Assembly: GCA_019722365.1 (NCBI GenBank)
Contig: JADFUC010000766.1
Location: 124,001 to 188,000, forward strand
Direction: 5' to 3'
DNA from: Lithospermum erythrorhizon
Lineage: Eukaryota; Streptophyta; Magnoliopsida; Boraginales; Boraginaceae
DNA length: 64,000 bases
Shown here: positions 39,034-50,120 of the stretch, one piece after another
Numbering within the stretch: position 1 is the first letter of the stretch
How the letters are laid out: each line of letters starts with the position of its first letter
Made by a program: the position numbers and the translations under genes
Notes under the pieces: model-generated
What the model saw: only the letters and a program-made list of their open reading frames with translations
Told to the model about the DNA's origin: nothing
The model's database searches: none

Positions 39034-39769
39034 AGATCAAATCTTAAGAATCATAGACATGTTCTATGGTCTTGAGTCTTTTTGTTGATTAGTGATAGTT
39101 TTATGCTATTTTAGATTGATTTAATAATTTGTTTGACTTGAGTTTTTTCATTGAAACAAAGTTGTTGGTTAATTTCAGTATTGTACAAGACATGTTGTAA
39201 CACATTGTTAGTCAACTGTCACATAGACTCTGATCTTCCCTATCTTTGCAAATTACAATAGATGATACATAAAATCAAGAGTACATTATGCAACACCTTG
39301 TTAGAACAATGTGCGATTATTCAACTAGGCTACAGGTTGCAACTAATCGAATTATTTTTACAAGGCACACCAATATAACTAGTTTCAACGTTTCTTGACG
39401 TTACAATCTTTAGAGGTAGCCTTAATTCAACAGAGTTGCTAAGAAACATTTGCCTCAAGGGACGACTTGGGGGCCACAACTGAGCAAAGAAGGGGAGGCC
39501 ATTGTTGAAGTCGCGGAGAAAATGTACTATGATGATTCTGGGTAGAAAAGGAAGAGGAGATTTGGAAGTTGAACAAACAAACTCCTAGAAAGAGGAAGAG
39601 CCAAATTGCTTCTGCTGTTGAGGTATCAAAATTGATTGGAACAATTTAATGTCATTCATGGACCCCTGATGGCCTGATCTAATATGCCTATTCAATTGGA
39701 TTGATCTTGATAGGTCGCTCTTAGAACTGCTGATTGTATTGTAGGTATGCAGTTTGTATTGATTTTAAC

Positions 39770-40735
39770 ATCATAGAAAACCTTCTTTGGAACATATGCG
39801 AAAATAAATGATCGGGTGATGTTTTAGTATTTATGACTGGGTGGGATGATATTAGCTCTTTAAAGGATAAGCTCCAAGCTCATCCAATTTTTGGAGATAC
39901 AAAGAGGGTATCATTGCTCGCATGTCGTGGTTCGATGGCCAGTTCTGAGCAGGTGATTCTGTATTCTTTTATTTTTTTGCTTTAGGTGTTTAATTTCTGC
40001 TCAGGTGATTCTATCTCGGCATTCTCGGGGTTTTTAATCCTTAGCCTTGCATCGTTACCTCTTTCTTTATTACTTAGCTCACATCTGAGTTGGTGGATGG
40101 TACTACTGTATTTTCTTATTGAATCTTAGATGTTATACATGTTTCAGTGATGCATGAATACTATTTTGGATGCTTGCAGAAATTAATTTTCAGCAAGCCA
40201 GAAAATGGAGTCCGAAAAATTGTACTAACAACAAACATTGCAGAAACAAGCATCACTATTGATGATGTAGTCTTTGTCATTGATTGTGGCAAGGAGAGTA
40301 TTCTAAACCTCTCCAATATGAATCTTTCAAGATACCAGTTATCTGAAACTTAATCTTTGAACAACTGATGCGCTCTTTTTCATTACTATTTGAATTTGAA
40401 TGCAGTGGTTTCCTTCACTTAAGTTGTAAAATATGATTCTTTCACGGATTATACTCTTCTTTGCAGTCCTTGTGTTTGCAAATCCAGATTTTAAACTTGG
40501 ATGCATCTTTGAGTTCCTATCTAGGACTTTGCAGTCACCAGAGTTCTTGGTGGTATTCCTCGTCATTTATACTGTAATTGTTAATGGTGAGCATTTATAC
40601 TCTCTAAGTTATGATCACTGCTATAATCTCTAAATTATCAATTTGTTCAGGTTCAGAATACTACAGAGTATCTGACGACTATTGGAGCTTTAGATGAAAA
40701 TGAAAATTTAACTGTTTTTGGTAAGTGAGTTTTTT
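39770..40735 (+). pseudogene. DExH-box RNA helicase gene fragment (DExH1/DExH3-like)
   Basis: Exon-like blocks of a plant DHX36-type helicase lie in order on the plus strand. First is about 39775-39953 ([19 protein letters not shown]...RGSMASSEQ, ending before GT). Second is about 40181-40308 after a CAG acceptor ([24 protein letters not shown] then [11 protein letters not shown]), which contains helicase motif V (TNIAETSIT). Third is about 40465-40560 (LGCIFEFLSRTLQSPE), and fourth 40652-40731 (VQNTTEYLTTIGALDENENLTV, ending before GTAAGT). The exon with motif VI (QRRGRAGR region) is missing between the second and third blocks. A one-base frameshift splits the third. Motifs I-III are absent. 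It is a decayed partial copy that keeps its introns, so it arose by DNA duplication or capture, not by retroposition. Confidence 0.75.
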
Positions 40736-41650
40736 GAGGCATTCATCAAATCTAGTGTTTGGTGGAGGCATTCTTAATTTCTTTCGGCTTCCAGCCGGCT
40801 TTTCTTGTCAAAGTTTGTCTTACAGTCCTTCTATGTTGGTGTCGCTTTGCAGCTAATACATCCTAGAACGGATATACACAGCTATCATCGGCTTCTCTGC
40901 TATTCGATTGCTGCTATCAGAAGATTTCTGTGGGGGTAGATTTGTGTTCAATCGCCAGCTTTTACCCCCCAAGTCGGCATCTATTGGAGCACCTGTAACA
41001 CCTTTGATATCAAGGACGGAAACTGGTCCTGGAGGAGACAATTGAAAGAGCCAGATGCAGTCATGGACCCGATTCTGACATTTTCGGGGCCTAGTGCGAA
41101 AATTGAAAATAGTGTTCTTATTAAATGTGTTAATTCTTTTTAATGGTATATGAATATATGATTACTAGTGGAATCTTGAATTGCAAAGAAAATTAGTACT
41201 AATATCTCATATGAGCTAATACATATGAGTAAGGACCTGCCTTGCTGTCTAAGTGACGATACAATTATCGTATACCATGTAGCGAATTAAGAACAATTGT
41301 TAAAATTAATGGAATGCAGATAGTGGGACAACCATTATCAGCAAAAACAAACCTCAAAAGGATAACATAGAACATGTATCTCTATGTTTTCTGAAAAGGA
41401 TCAAGAGGAACCCTTGATGGACTTGTAATAGCTGAAATTTGGCATGATGAGACGTGTATAAATGATCATTGATTCAGTTTTTTTTAGTTCAAGAAATTTT
41501 TGTTGTTTGCTTTTTTAAGTATTAGTAGTATATTCCATTGAAATTAAATATTAGTCATTGTTCATCAAGCCGAGCTGGACCGCTCACTCTAACCCAATTA
41601 AACAATTTATTAGAGTACTAACTCGTCTCATACAAAACTCTATTTGTAGG
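40736..41650. other. Intergenic, nothing recognised
   Basis: AT-rich text without a supported frame. It may include decayed downstream intron sequence of the helicase fragment. Confidence 0.4.
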
Positions 41651-42239
41651 TAGGCAGTGGCAAGCGAACGGTCCATCGGGCTATTAGCGGGCTTGGCCCG
41701 GTAGCCCGGCCCCCGAGGTCGATCCGAGGCCCCAGAGGGCCACGAGGCCAGCCGTCCGGATTTATAAGCGAAGTGGATAGGGGCGAAGTTGGCGGCCAGG
41801 GCCAGTTCGAGCCCACGAGGCATAGCCCGGGTTCGGGTTCGAGGCCCCTTGAAGCCCGATAAACGTTCTGGCTGACATATTAGGCGTGGTAGCGTTTAAT
41901 CCGATAACGTGGTCTAAATATGAAATTAGCATTGGTAGCGTTTCTACAGCGTGTGGCAACATTTAAAGCATCTAGGAATTAGCATTAGTAGCGTTTAATA
42001 TAAAAGCGTTACCACGTTTAGCGAGAATATAAGCGGGAATGTAGATTTTAGAAAAAGCACAAGCCAGAAATTGACAATGAAACAACGCAAAATAAATGTT
42101 TAGCCAATATAACGTAATAATTGTTGAATCTTAAATCACAAACCAAAAATACTAAATTGTTCGAACACCGTACATGACATAAAATAAAATAAACCATAAT
42201 TGTTTCCAAAGTACATAATAACATAAAGAAACCAAAACA

Positions 42240-43523
42240 CATTCAACTGCATGTGTTTTGAGATGGATTAGCTGGCGCGGCGGTGGTGGTGGTGGGTGGA
42301 TGCCACTGCGTAAATTGACCTCGCCCATCACTGCTACTTGGTAAGATGTCCCGATCCCAAAGCCACGCCTATTGATATACGCCGCCATGCATGATACCAT
42401 TAAACATTTTGCTCATGCCGGTGTTTAGCATCTCCAACAAAGCTCGATCGGATGTTCCATAGGAGGGCCCTGCTTCGGTCGATGCACAGAAATCGGGTTG
42501 TGGATAGGTTAGTGGCTCCCCATTACTTGGTGTCCATCCTAATGGCGGCATTGGGGGTGGACACTTGTTAAACTTCCACACGTCGTCCCTCACGAGCTCA
42601 AATTGCTCGAAAACTTCCCAGCTTAGAAACCTTAATGCGCCCTCCGCATATACAACCCACGGAAACAGCATTTGTTTCGATCATCTTTCCGCTTATATTG
42701 TACCCGTTTGTTGACCTTCGAAATAGAACATTTGGACATTAACCAACATATGAGAGATGATCGTACCATATTGATGCGGGGAGCTTATTCTTTTAGTAGC
42801 TCGTATATACATGATCGTATGCGGTAAATGCTTAGAAACCCGCTAACTAGAGCCCACGTAACAAAAGCATGTATAAAAGTAAGCTCCGACGCCCCACTAT
42901 TAGTGGGCAAAAGGACCACTTGAACGACCTTCCAAACAATCTTTTGAAGGCCATTCAAATTGTACTTATACTCTATATGAGATTTGGCCCTCGACCGTTG
43001 TTAAGAATGGCCGCGCGATCACTCACTAGTCAGCGGATACTTTTTGCACCGCTCTTTCTAGATAATCATAGTATCCCGCCACTGCATGCAAATGCTACAG
43101 CTTCATCATGCTTCCGTAAAAACTACCACGGACACCATTAACATTATAATGCGCAACCATGCCCCCATTCGAATTAACAACCTTAAGCGAATTATGAAAT
43201 TGATCGACTATGTCGGGGTACCAATTACCAACAAAAGTTGCAATTATATCAAGTTTGGTATTTGATAATAAGTCAAACAAAATATTACCCGTTACCTCCA
43301 TAATTTCCGCTTGATCGACGTACAATCCCGCTCTTACATTTTTTGGGTTTATCACATTGCTCGCCCCCGCCGTTATTTCCCCCGCTTCATTGTGCCCTCG
43401 GTTCGGGCTTGGGCCGATTGGTGGTGAGTGGAGGGTTGTTCGGTTTCTCTTTCTCATTCCCCGAGTTGCAACCTCTTCGTCTTGAACTTTTTCTTTTCCT
43501 CTTTGAACTCTTCTTGGTCCCAT
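42240..43523 (-). pseudogene. Putative plant transposon protein gene inside the hAT element
   Basis: A minus-strand frame starts at 43523 (MGPRRVQRGKEKVQ..., basic N-terminus) and runs 142 codons. It includes FVGNWYPDIVDQFHNSLKVV then VAHYNVNGVRGSFYGSMMK. This resembles the 'putative plant transposon protein' domain found in many plant genomes, with its REFYANL...VRGxxVxFxxxxIN pattern. Downstream, same-strand text at 42671-42370 (LSWEVFEQFELVRDDVWKFN... LLEMLNTGMSKMFNGIM) resembles the C-terminal variable region of such proteins. Frame breaks between the two make it a pseudogene. It points the same way as the hAT transposase and lies between two blocks of the GTTTA-type repeats. Confidence 0.5.
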
Positions 43524-43729
43524 TTTTTAAAATTGAAGCAATTGAGTAATAATTGAATATGTTTATTGATACTAATTTGGACAAATTGAGTAAATGAATA
43601 TGTTAAATATAATAGTTGGAGGAGATTTGAGGATTGGATTGAGAGATTTTTGGTTTTGGAAGTTTGGAATTATGAAATTGTGTGTGTTATGAATTCACGC
43701 TTGAGACCTATGGCTGGTTTTTACGATTT

Positions 43730-44290
43730 AAGCGTAATGCGTTTAAATCAGGCGGGGTAACGTTTATTACAGGCGTGGTGCGTTTATTACAGGCGTGTAG
43801 CGTTTAAATCAGGCGTGGTAAAAAGTTTGTGCGGGCGGGGTAACGTTTAGGGAAAAAAATGATCAGAATGCAACTCGTTTTGAGTGGTTCTTAAACGTGT
43901 ACACGCGTAATTAAACGTGTACACGTTTATTACAGACTTTATTTTTGTGCTTTTAACGTCCCAACGTTTAATACAGGCGGGGTAACGTTTATTACGGGCG
44001 TAGTAACGTTTATTAAAGCGTGGCGGCGTTTAAATCGGGCCGGGGTAACGTTTATTACGGGCGGGGTGCGTTTAGGAAAAAAATGATCAGAATGCAACTC
44101 GTTTTGTGTAGGTCTTAAAAGTGTACAGCGTGAACAAACGCGTGTACATGTTTATTGCCCACCTTTATTTTTGTACTTTTAGCGTCCCAACGTTCCAAAT
44201 AAAAAGCGTCGCGTTTGTTACAACAGACTTTAATTTATTTTGTGAGAGAGTTTAACGTGCCAACGCTTATTAAACGTGTACACGTTTGTT
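43730..44290. repeat. Dense GTAACGTTTATTA-type repeats with a 224-bp tandem duplication
   Basis: More than ten copies of (GG)GTAACGTTTATTA(C)xGGCG or its GCGTTTAAATC variant. A longer unit is duplicated: GGAAAAAAATGATCAGAATG occurs at 43851 and 44075, followed in both by CAACTCGTTTTG, an ACGTGTACA-type segment and TTTAACGTCCCAACG or close variants. The period is 224 bp. Confidence 0.8.
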
Positions 44291-44439
44291 ACAAAAATAT
44301 TAAAGCTAAACAACTTTAACTTCATAGAATAAATGATAATTTTATTATTATTAAGCCGTACACAGTTTATACTCGTGCGGGCCAGGAGTTTACATGGTCA
44401 TTACAAATACGTCTAAATTACAACTTCATTGAAATTAAT

Positions 44440-46572
44440 TAAATCGCTGAAAGATCTTGATCATCTTGATCATCCTCACATACTCTTTCGCTGGAATATC
44501 TTCTTGACATCACTAAAGTCATCGAACATATCTTCCTTATCATTTTCTCGTCATGTGGATCAAAAGCATCTTGGCACCGGTTGGTCGGCGGCGTCGATCC
44601 TTGATTGCTACACAAACTTGATTGCGGCTTGTTAGCCTTGAACGTCTTTGAGTATATTGAAGCTTCGCCATGCTAAATGCCGATTCATTTGCTATTGTAG
44701 ACATGGGTATAGCCAATACCTCCTTTGCCATCTTGGATAAAATCGAAAATGTACTTGCCTTCATAGACTACCATTTTAAAAGATCGAAAGGTTGTCTTTA
44801 TTAATTACGTTAAGTGTCAAAAACCGTTTTCAAATATTGAGTTAATTCATTAACCGATTCGGATGATGAGGATGTAGTAGAACCATGTTGGGACTCCAAT
44901 GCATTCTTAAGGTGATTGTGTTGAGTTATAATTTTTTTATCCGTGCGGAATTGACTAGACGTACCAAGTGATGGTGTATGTCGACTAGGAAGACTAAGTT
45001 GATGTTTAACCTTAAACTTATTATACATCGTACATAAATAAGTTTCAATTTCATCCTGATATTTGTTATGATCATAATTTTCAAATGCTTCATTGTATGT
45101 GGTCGTAAAGCTTTATAAAACTCCCCGACAATGATCTTAAACACCAGGATTGAATATGAGGATCGAAATGGCACCAATCGCGTATGCATGAGGTAAAGGA
45201 TGAAAATACTTTAAAACTTGTCTTCCGTATTGAACCATCATAACAGCATATTCTTTCTATGAGTATCCATTATGCATTGCAAGATTCACTACACATTCGA
45301 GAGCTAAATGAATATTAGGACTATATTGACTAGAAAAAAACTTTTTGTATAATCTTTAAAACGGGAGGGCTAAAAACCTAAGCAATTCATAGCAACTCTT
45401 CAAATTTTCATATTTCAATTATAAAATGGATTGTTAGGAGCATACATGGAATAAAATTTAGAAACTTCTTCTTTATAAACATATGCACGTACTAGGAGAT
45501 CATAAGTAGAATTCCATCTAGTATCGACATCCATGATTAATTTTTTAAACTTTTTCGATCCATCTTCAACTATTTTTTTATATGCATGTTTTCTTACCGC
45601 TCCTCCCGTGATAATCAAATGAACAACCTTTCTAATAGGTTGAATAAATTCATCATAAACAACCTTAATTCCATCATTAGCAACTAATTGAAGTACATGA
45701 CATAAACATCTAACATGAAAGAGTTCATTATAATCCGGTTTACATTTTTAGAATTGTGTCGGTAAGCTACATTGTTTGCCGATGCATTATCAAAGGAAAT
45801 AGAAGCAATTTTATTCAAACAATTATATTCTTGAGCACATGTAACAATACCTTCGGAAATTTGTACGTTGTTATGTTTAGCAATTGATCGAAAATATATA
45901 ATTCTTCTTTGTAAAACCCAATCTATATCAATCCAATGACATGTAACACACATTATATCAAAATCATCGAAACATACGATATCAACTTCGTCAAACAAAC
46001 TTTCCAAGGCAAAGTATTAAATCATCTTACCTATAAGTTCTTTTGATCTTTTAAAATATTTGAAAGCTGTGCTACTTAAAGTAGAGCGGGGGATACGATG
46101 AGCTCGGGGTTAATAGTCTTTTGAATCCAATAGATAAAAGCATGCATCCATGCAAAAATTAAAGGCAAATTACTACCAATTACAAATTTCATTGACTCCA
46201 TTTATAAAAAAACTCATTAAAACTAAAATTTCGAAGGTTTGAGTATTAATTGTTGTTCTTGCCCCATTTCAGTAGTACTATCCTTAGTTATTTGATGTTT
46301 GTTATTTAAGTGTCTGCCCAAATGACCGGTTCGCTTGCCCACTTACGTTTTCCATACTAATTCCATGCTTTACAATATGCACAAATTGCCTTTTGTTTCA
46401 CACGATCGCCATCAAAGTGGTTCCAAACCCATGAACTTTTTTTTCTCTCATTATTACTCGTATTAACACTAGATTGAGAATTAATTACGGGTAGGGACTC
46501 CATAAGTACATCATCTTCTAAATTAACAAGGTTATTTGAATTGGTAGCACTAATTGGTCGTTTAGGGGCCAT
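44440..46572 (-). pseudogene. hAT transposase remnant
   Basis: The frame starts at 46572 (MAPKRPISATNSNN...) and reaches a BED zinc finger (WVWNHFDGDRVKQKAICAYC at about 46425-46365). The finger's distal His pair and HQITKDSTTEMGQEQQ follow after a frameshift near 46360. The RNase H-like core appears at 46007-45684 (CVTCHWIDIDWVLQRRIIYF; NKIASISFDNASANN). The DTRWNSTYDLL block is at about 45525-45493. The C-terminal dimerisation domain is at 44764-44540 (LSKMAKEVLAIPMSTIANES). Stops and shifts between domains make it non-functional. The dimerisation domain end is frameshifted after AFSMAKLQYTQRRSRLT. Confidence 0.85.
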
Positions 46573-47376
46573 TATAAAATGTAAAACAACAAAATATAGC
46601 AAATAACAACTTAAAGATAGAGAATACCGAATCCGGAGCAAGGCAAGCTTTCAAGATCGATGAGATTAAGCCGACGAATTGAAATATTGCTTTGACTATG
46701 ATCAAGAATACTTATGATTATAAAAGAAATTATTTAATTTCTATCAAGAATGCTTATGAATATACAAGAATTGCTTTGATTGTGTTTAGATTGCTTAGGA
46801 TTTGTGAGAAAACAAGTTTGTGGTCCTCCCTATTTATAAGAGGCCCGATAATGGTGGAATATCGAATCTGCGAGGAATTAACGTTACCGCGTCGGTATAA
46901 GCGTGGTAGCGTTTAGTCTTAACGGATATAAAACCGTTTAAGAATAGGCGTTACCACGTTTGATGGCTTGATGGTAATGTTTATTCATAATACTAGCCAG
47001 ATTATCTTGCGGTCGAAAAGCCATAGTCGGCTTGAGATCAAGAGTTACCATGTTGGATAAGATGTGGTAACGTTTATTCATAAAATAGCCGTTGTAATAG
47101 CAAACGTTCGAAAATATAGATGTTGGTAATTAGCATTGGTAGCGTTTAATAAGACATTACCAGCGTTTGTTACCGACCTGGCGAAGCGTTACCCCTTTCA
47201 TGTGAAAGCGTTGCAGCATTTATTCTGTATCTTGTTGCGCATAGCGTAATCCAAGCGTGGTAGCGTCCCAATTTGGCGTTATGGCGTTATCACGCTAAAG
47301 CCGAGACCACGGGCTTTAGGCGGACACGGACCCAACACGGGACGGCCGGGCCCGGCCATCCCTTGACGTCTACCTA

Positions 47377-47640
47377 ACTTATCATAATTCACGGACTCGG
47401 GTGTGTCAGTGTTTCGCTGACTACCCAGAACCAACCAGTCCAATTACCATGTGAGGATGACAATATGGCCATTAGGGAATTGGGAGTACTGTTATATAAA
47501 ACAACATAGGACCTACTACGTTTAACAACTACCACTTAATATATACAAAGTATGTCCATCATACATCTCTCTTGTCTTCATTGAAGTTTCAATAAGTCTT
47601 TGTCTTTCTGTTTCAAAATGGATCAATTTTGATATATACA
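47377..47640. other. Short intergenic spacer between the hAT and gypsy elements
   Basis: No gene or repeat recognised. Confidence 0.4.
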
Positions 47641-47778
47641 GCCACTAGTAGATATATACAAAGCTTTCAGAGATATTAGTAAACTTATAATTTTGTCTTT
47701 GTATATCTACCGCCACTAGTAGATATATACAAAGCTTTCAGAGATAATAGTAAACTTATAATTTTGTCTTTGTATATA
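47641..47778. repeat. 71-bp tandem duplication containing a palindrome
   Basis: Two near-identical units (47641-47711 and 47712-47778) both begin GCCACTAGTAGATATATAC. Within each, AGATATATACAAAG and CTTTGTATAT form inverted arms of about 12 bp around AGAGATATTAGTAAACTTAT-type text. It lies immediately left of the gypsy element. Confidence 0.85.
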
Positions 47779-48699
47779 GGATGTGATAAATGCGATTATT
47801 GAGAACCATTAGATCACAAATGTCAATAAGATTTTTATTCTGATGCCGTATTACAATGGGATTTTCTGATTTGAGTGTACATTGAAATAGTTCTGCTTGA
47901 TTACAGTTTGGGAAAATCGCTCACTCCTAGAACGTTGGAAGGTCTTTGAATTCGCGAATCGAAGCGATCCTTGATGGTACGATAAGCGTGTCAGCTGATG
48001 CGGTCCGCAGAATCTTTCCGACGATAAGTTCAGTGTTTGTACATAAGTGATTGTCTTTGTAAAATAGTAAATTTGTAGTTAAAGAATAAATGTAATATGG
48101 TGGCGTATTTATGGCCAATCTGAAGTCGTAGTGCCGATTTTGCCTTGATTGTGACACTTACCGCCCATCGGAAACTATTACTTCACAGGGGCACTTTTCG
48201 ACTTTGGGGGCTGACTCAACGAGGCCTTAGCAGAAAATGCTACATATATGATGCCTCAATGAGAGGGTAACGTGCTGGAATAGAAGGCCATTCCATGGAT
48301 GAGACGCTCCTTGGACAAACACCCGTCTCAGCCCGATATCGTCTTTGAAGAGAAACGCATCTTTTGTAATGTGCTTCTTTGGAATGAGACTTACCACTTT
48401 CGTCCTCGTTTTTCTTCGCGGAGTGTGATTCCGTCTGTGGAACTCCAAGCCCCCTCTTTACAGGTGTCCATACCAGCGAACGGATGATACGTTGGATCAT
48501 ACAAAAACTCTCTTTGTCTTAAAGTGTACTTTCTTTTACTTTAATTCCAAACGTTTCCTCTTCAATCTCTTCGTCTCCTTTACTGTAATTTCTCCCATCT
48601 TCCAACGAACTTTCTGCAACTCCCTCGCCATCTTCCAACAACCTCTTCACTATTTCAGGTAATTTCGACATCCCCTGTATGGTTTTACAAGTTCTTGAA

Positions 48700-50120
48700 G
48701 AATATATTGATGGAAATTTATGTGCATAACTTGAATAAAATCAAATAAACATATAAAGAGGATCGTTTTAAGTTACATATTTCAGATCTAAATAATATAT
48801 TGCAATATATATAAAAGTAAGAACACTTATAATTTGCAGCGGAATTAATCAGCAACAATTCTTTCACGAAGCCTTCTTTTGAATTCTAATATGCTATGAC
48901 GATTGTAGTCTCTAGTTCTAGTCGCGGGAGGTTGAATCTCGCAGCAGGTTTCTTCAGAAGCTGGATAGCAATTGGATGAAGAGAACAAATCAAAACATTG
49001 ATTTGTCTGCATGGGCTCATCGGCTCTGGCCCAGAGGAAGAGCGAAAATTCTATCAAACGGAGGCTAGGGTTTTTGTGTTTTTGTTTCATTAGGTTTTTC
49101 ATGTAAAACCTCAAATATATAGATCTCACATAAAACCTAAACCGTTAACTAACGAGCCAAACTCATTAAGCAAAATCCATTTATTTAATTAGTCTTATCA
49201 AGCCAATTAAAATAAACAACTCATTAATATTTGATTGAGGCTTAGCAGTCCAAACAAAATAAACTCAACTTGACTTCGTTAATTAATCTTATCAAGTTTA
49301 ATTAAACAAGTTCGATTAACAAGTTAATTAATTGATCTATGAGTCAATTAATTCAACCTCTTCAATTTATTTACCTTACTGGGTAATAATAATCATCCCA
49401 TTAGGAATCTGAATTTGATTCTGATGACGTCACGATTAGCAAGTGCGGTTTTATTTCATACATGAAATGTAACTCGGTATCCTTTGTATGTGTGTGACGC
49501 TTCTAGGATCCAGATAATAGCGTATAATAATATAATAGACCATTAATATTATTATTATAACGTTTATGCATAGGATCACAGCAATCTGCCATAACCCTGG
49601 TATTATTGGCAATGACCCGACTAGTAGTACAATTCTTATGGTTGAATGTTTCGTTTATATATAATCCGTTGCTTATCTAGTAAAAATTGTTACAACAATT
49701 GTCGCAGCGAGCATAATTAATGAAATAATAGCTATTGATTTCGACACTCTCGCTTGCCCGCGCGGGCTGATTACGTCGCGATTCGCTGTCTCGCGATCTA
49801 CAGTCACATACTAATCATAAGAAGTGTGTTGTAAACACCCGACTTTACTCGAACTATGAAATCATAACGTCGGCCGACAACGTCGGAATGCATGTCAATG
49901 GCGATTCTCCGAGAGGCTTCAGGGTCTACCTTGTATATCAAGGATAGACAAATCACATAATATATCAACATCTCTTGCTATATATGTGTCACCTAACGTA
50001 TGACGTTATGATCACTTAAGGCGGAGTTTGACATAGTCAAAGCACACAACTTCATTATAACATAGATAGTTATATCACAGCGAGGTCTAAGAATAAATTT
50101 AACTTGACAGGTTCTAAACA
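48700..50120 (-). mobile_element. Copia-1-family LTR and adjoining internal sequence nested in the gypsy element
   Basis: 48840-49745 follows the copia-1 LTR (TTTCATACATGAAATG..AACTC, ATTATTATTATAACG, CATAACCCTGGTATTATTGGCA, ending ATTGATTTCGACACT before CTCGCTTGCCC). The next 370 bp follow copia-1 internal sequence (ATATCAAGGATAGACAAATC, ATATATCAACATCTCTTGCTATAT, CATAGTCAAAGCAC, GAGGTCTAAGAATAAA), compared with 1510-1700. Continuation to 52.4 kb is plausible but I could not match it in detail. Confidence 0.7.

Larger units (their letters stand above)
41651..47376 (-). mobile_element. Decayed hAT-type DNA transposon with internal repeats
   Basis: Ends resemble imperfect inverted repeats: left TAGGCAGTGGCAAGCG (41651 on) and, on the opposite strand from 47376, TAGGTAGACGTCAAGGG. 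Each is followed by GGGCCxGGCCCGG-type GC-rich text, as in hAT elements that begin with a CAGGGGTGGCAA-like end. A hAT transposase remnant lies at 44440-46572. Blocks rich in GGTAACGTTTATTA / TAGCGTTTAA motifs sit near both ends and in the middle (41880-42020, 43730-44290, 46870-47290), like the subterminal transposase-binding repeats of hAT elements. I could not find an 8-bp target duplication, so the exact ends are provisional. Confidence 0.6.
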
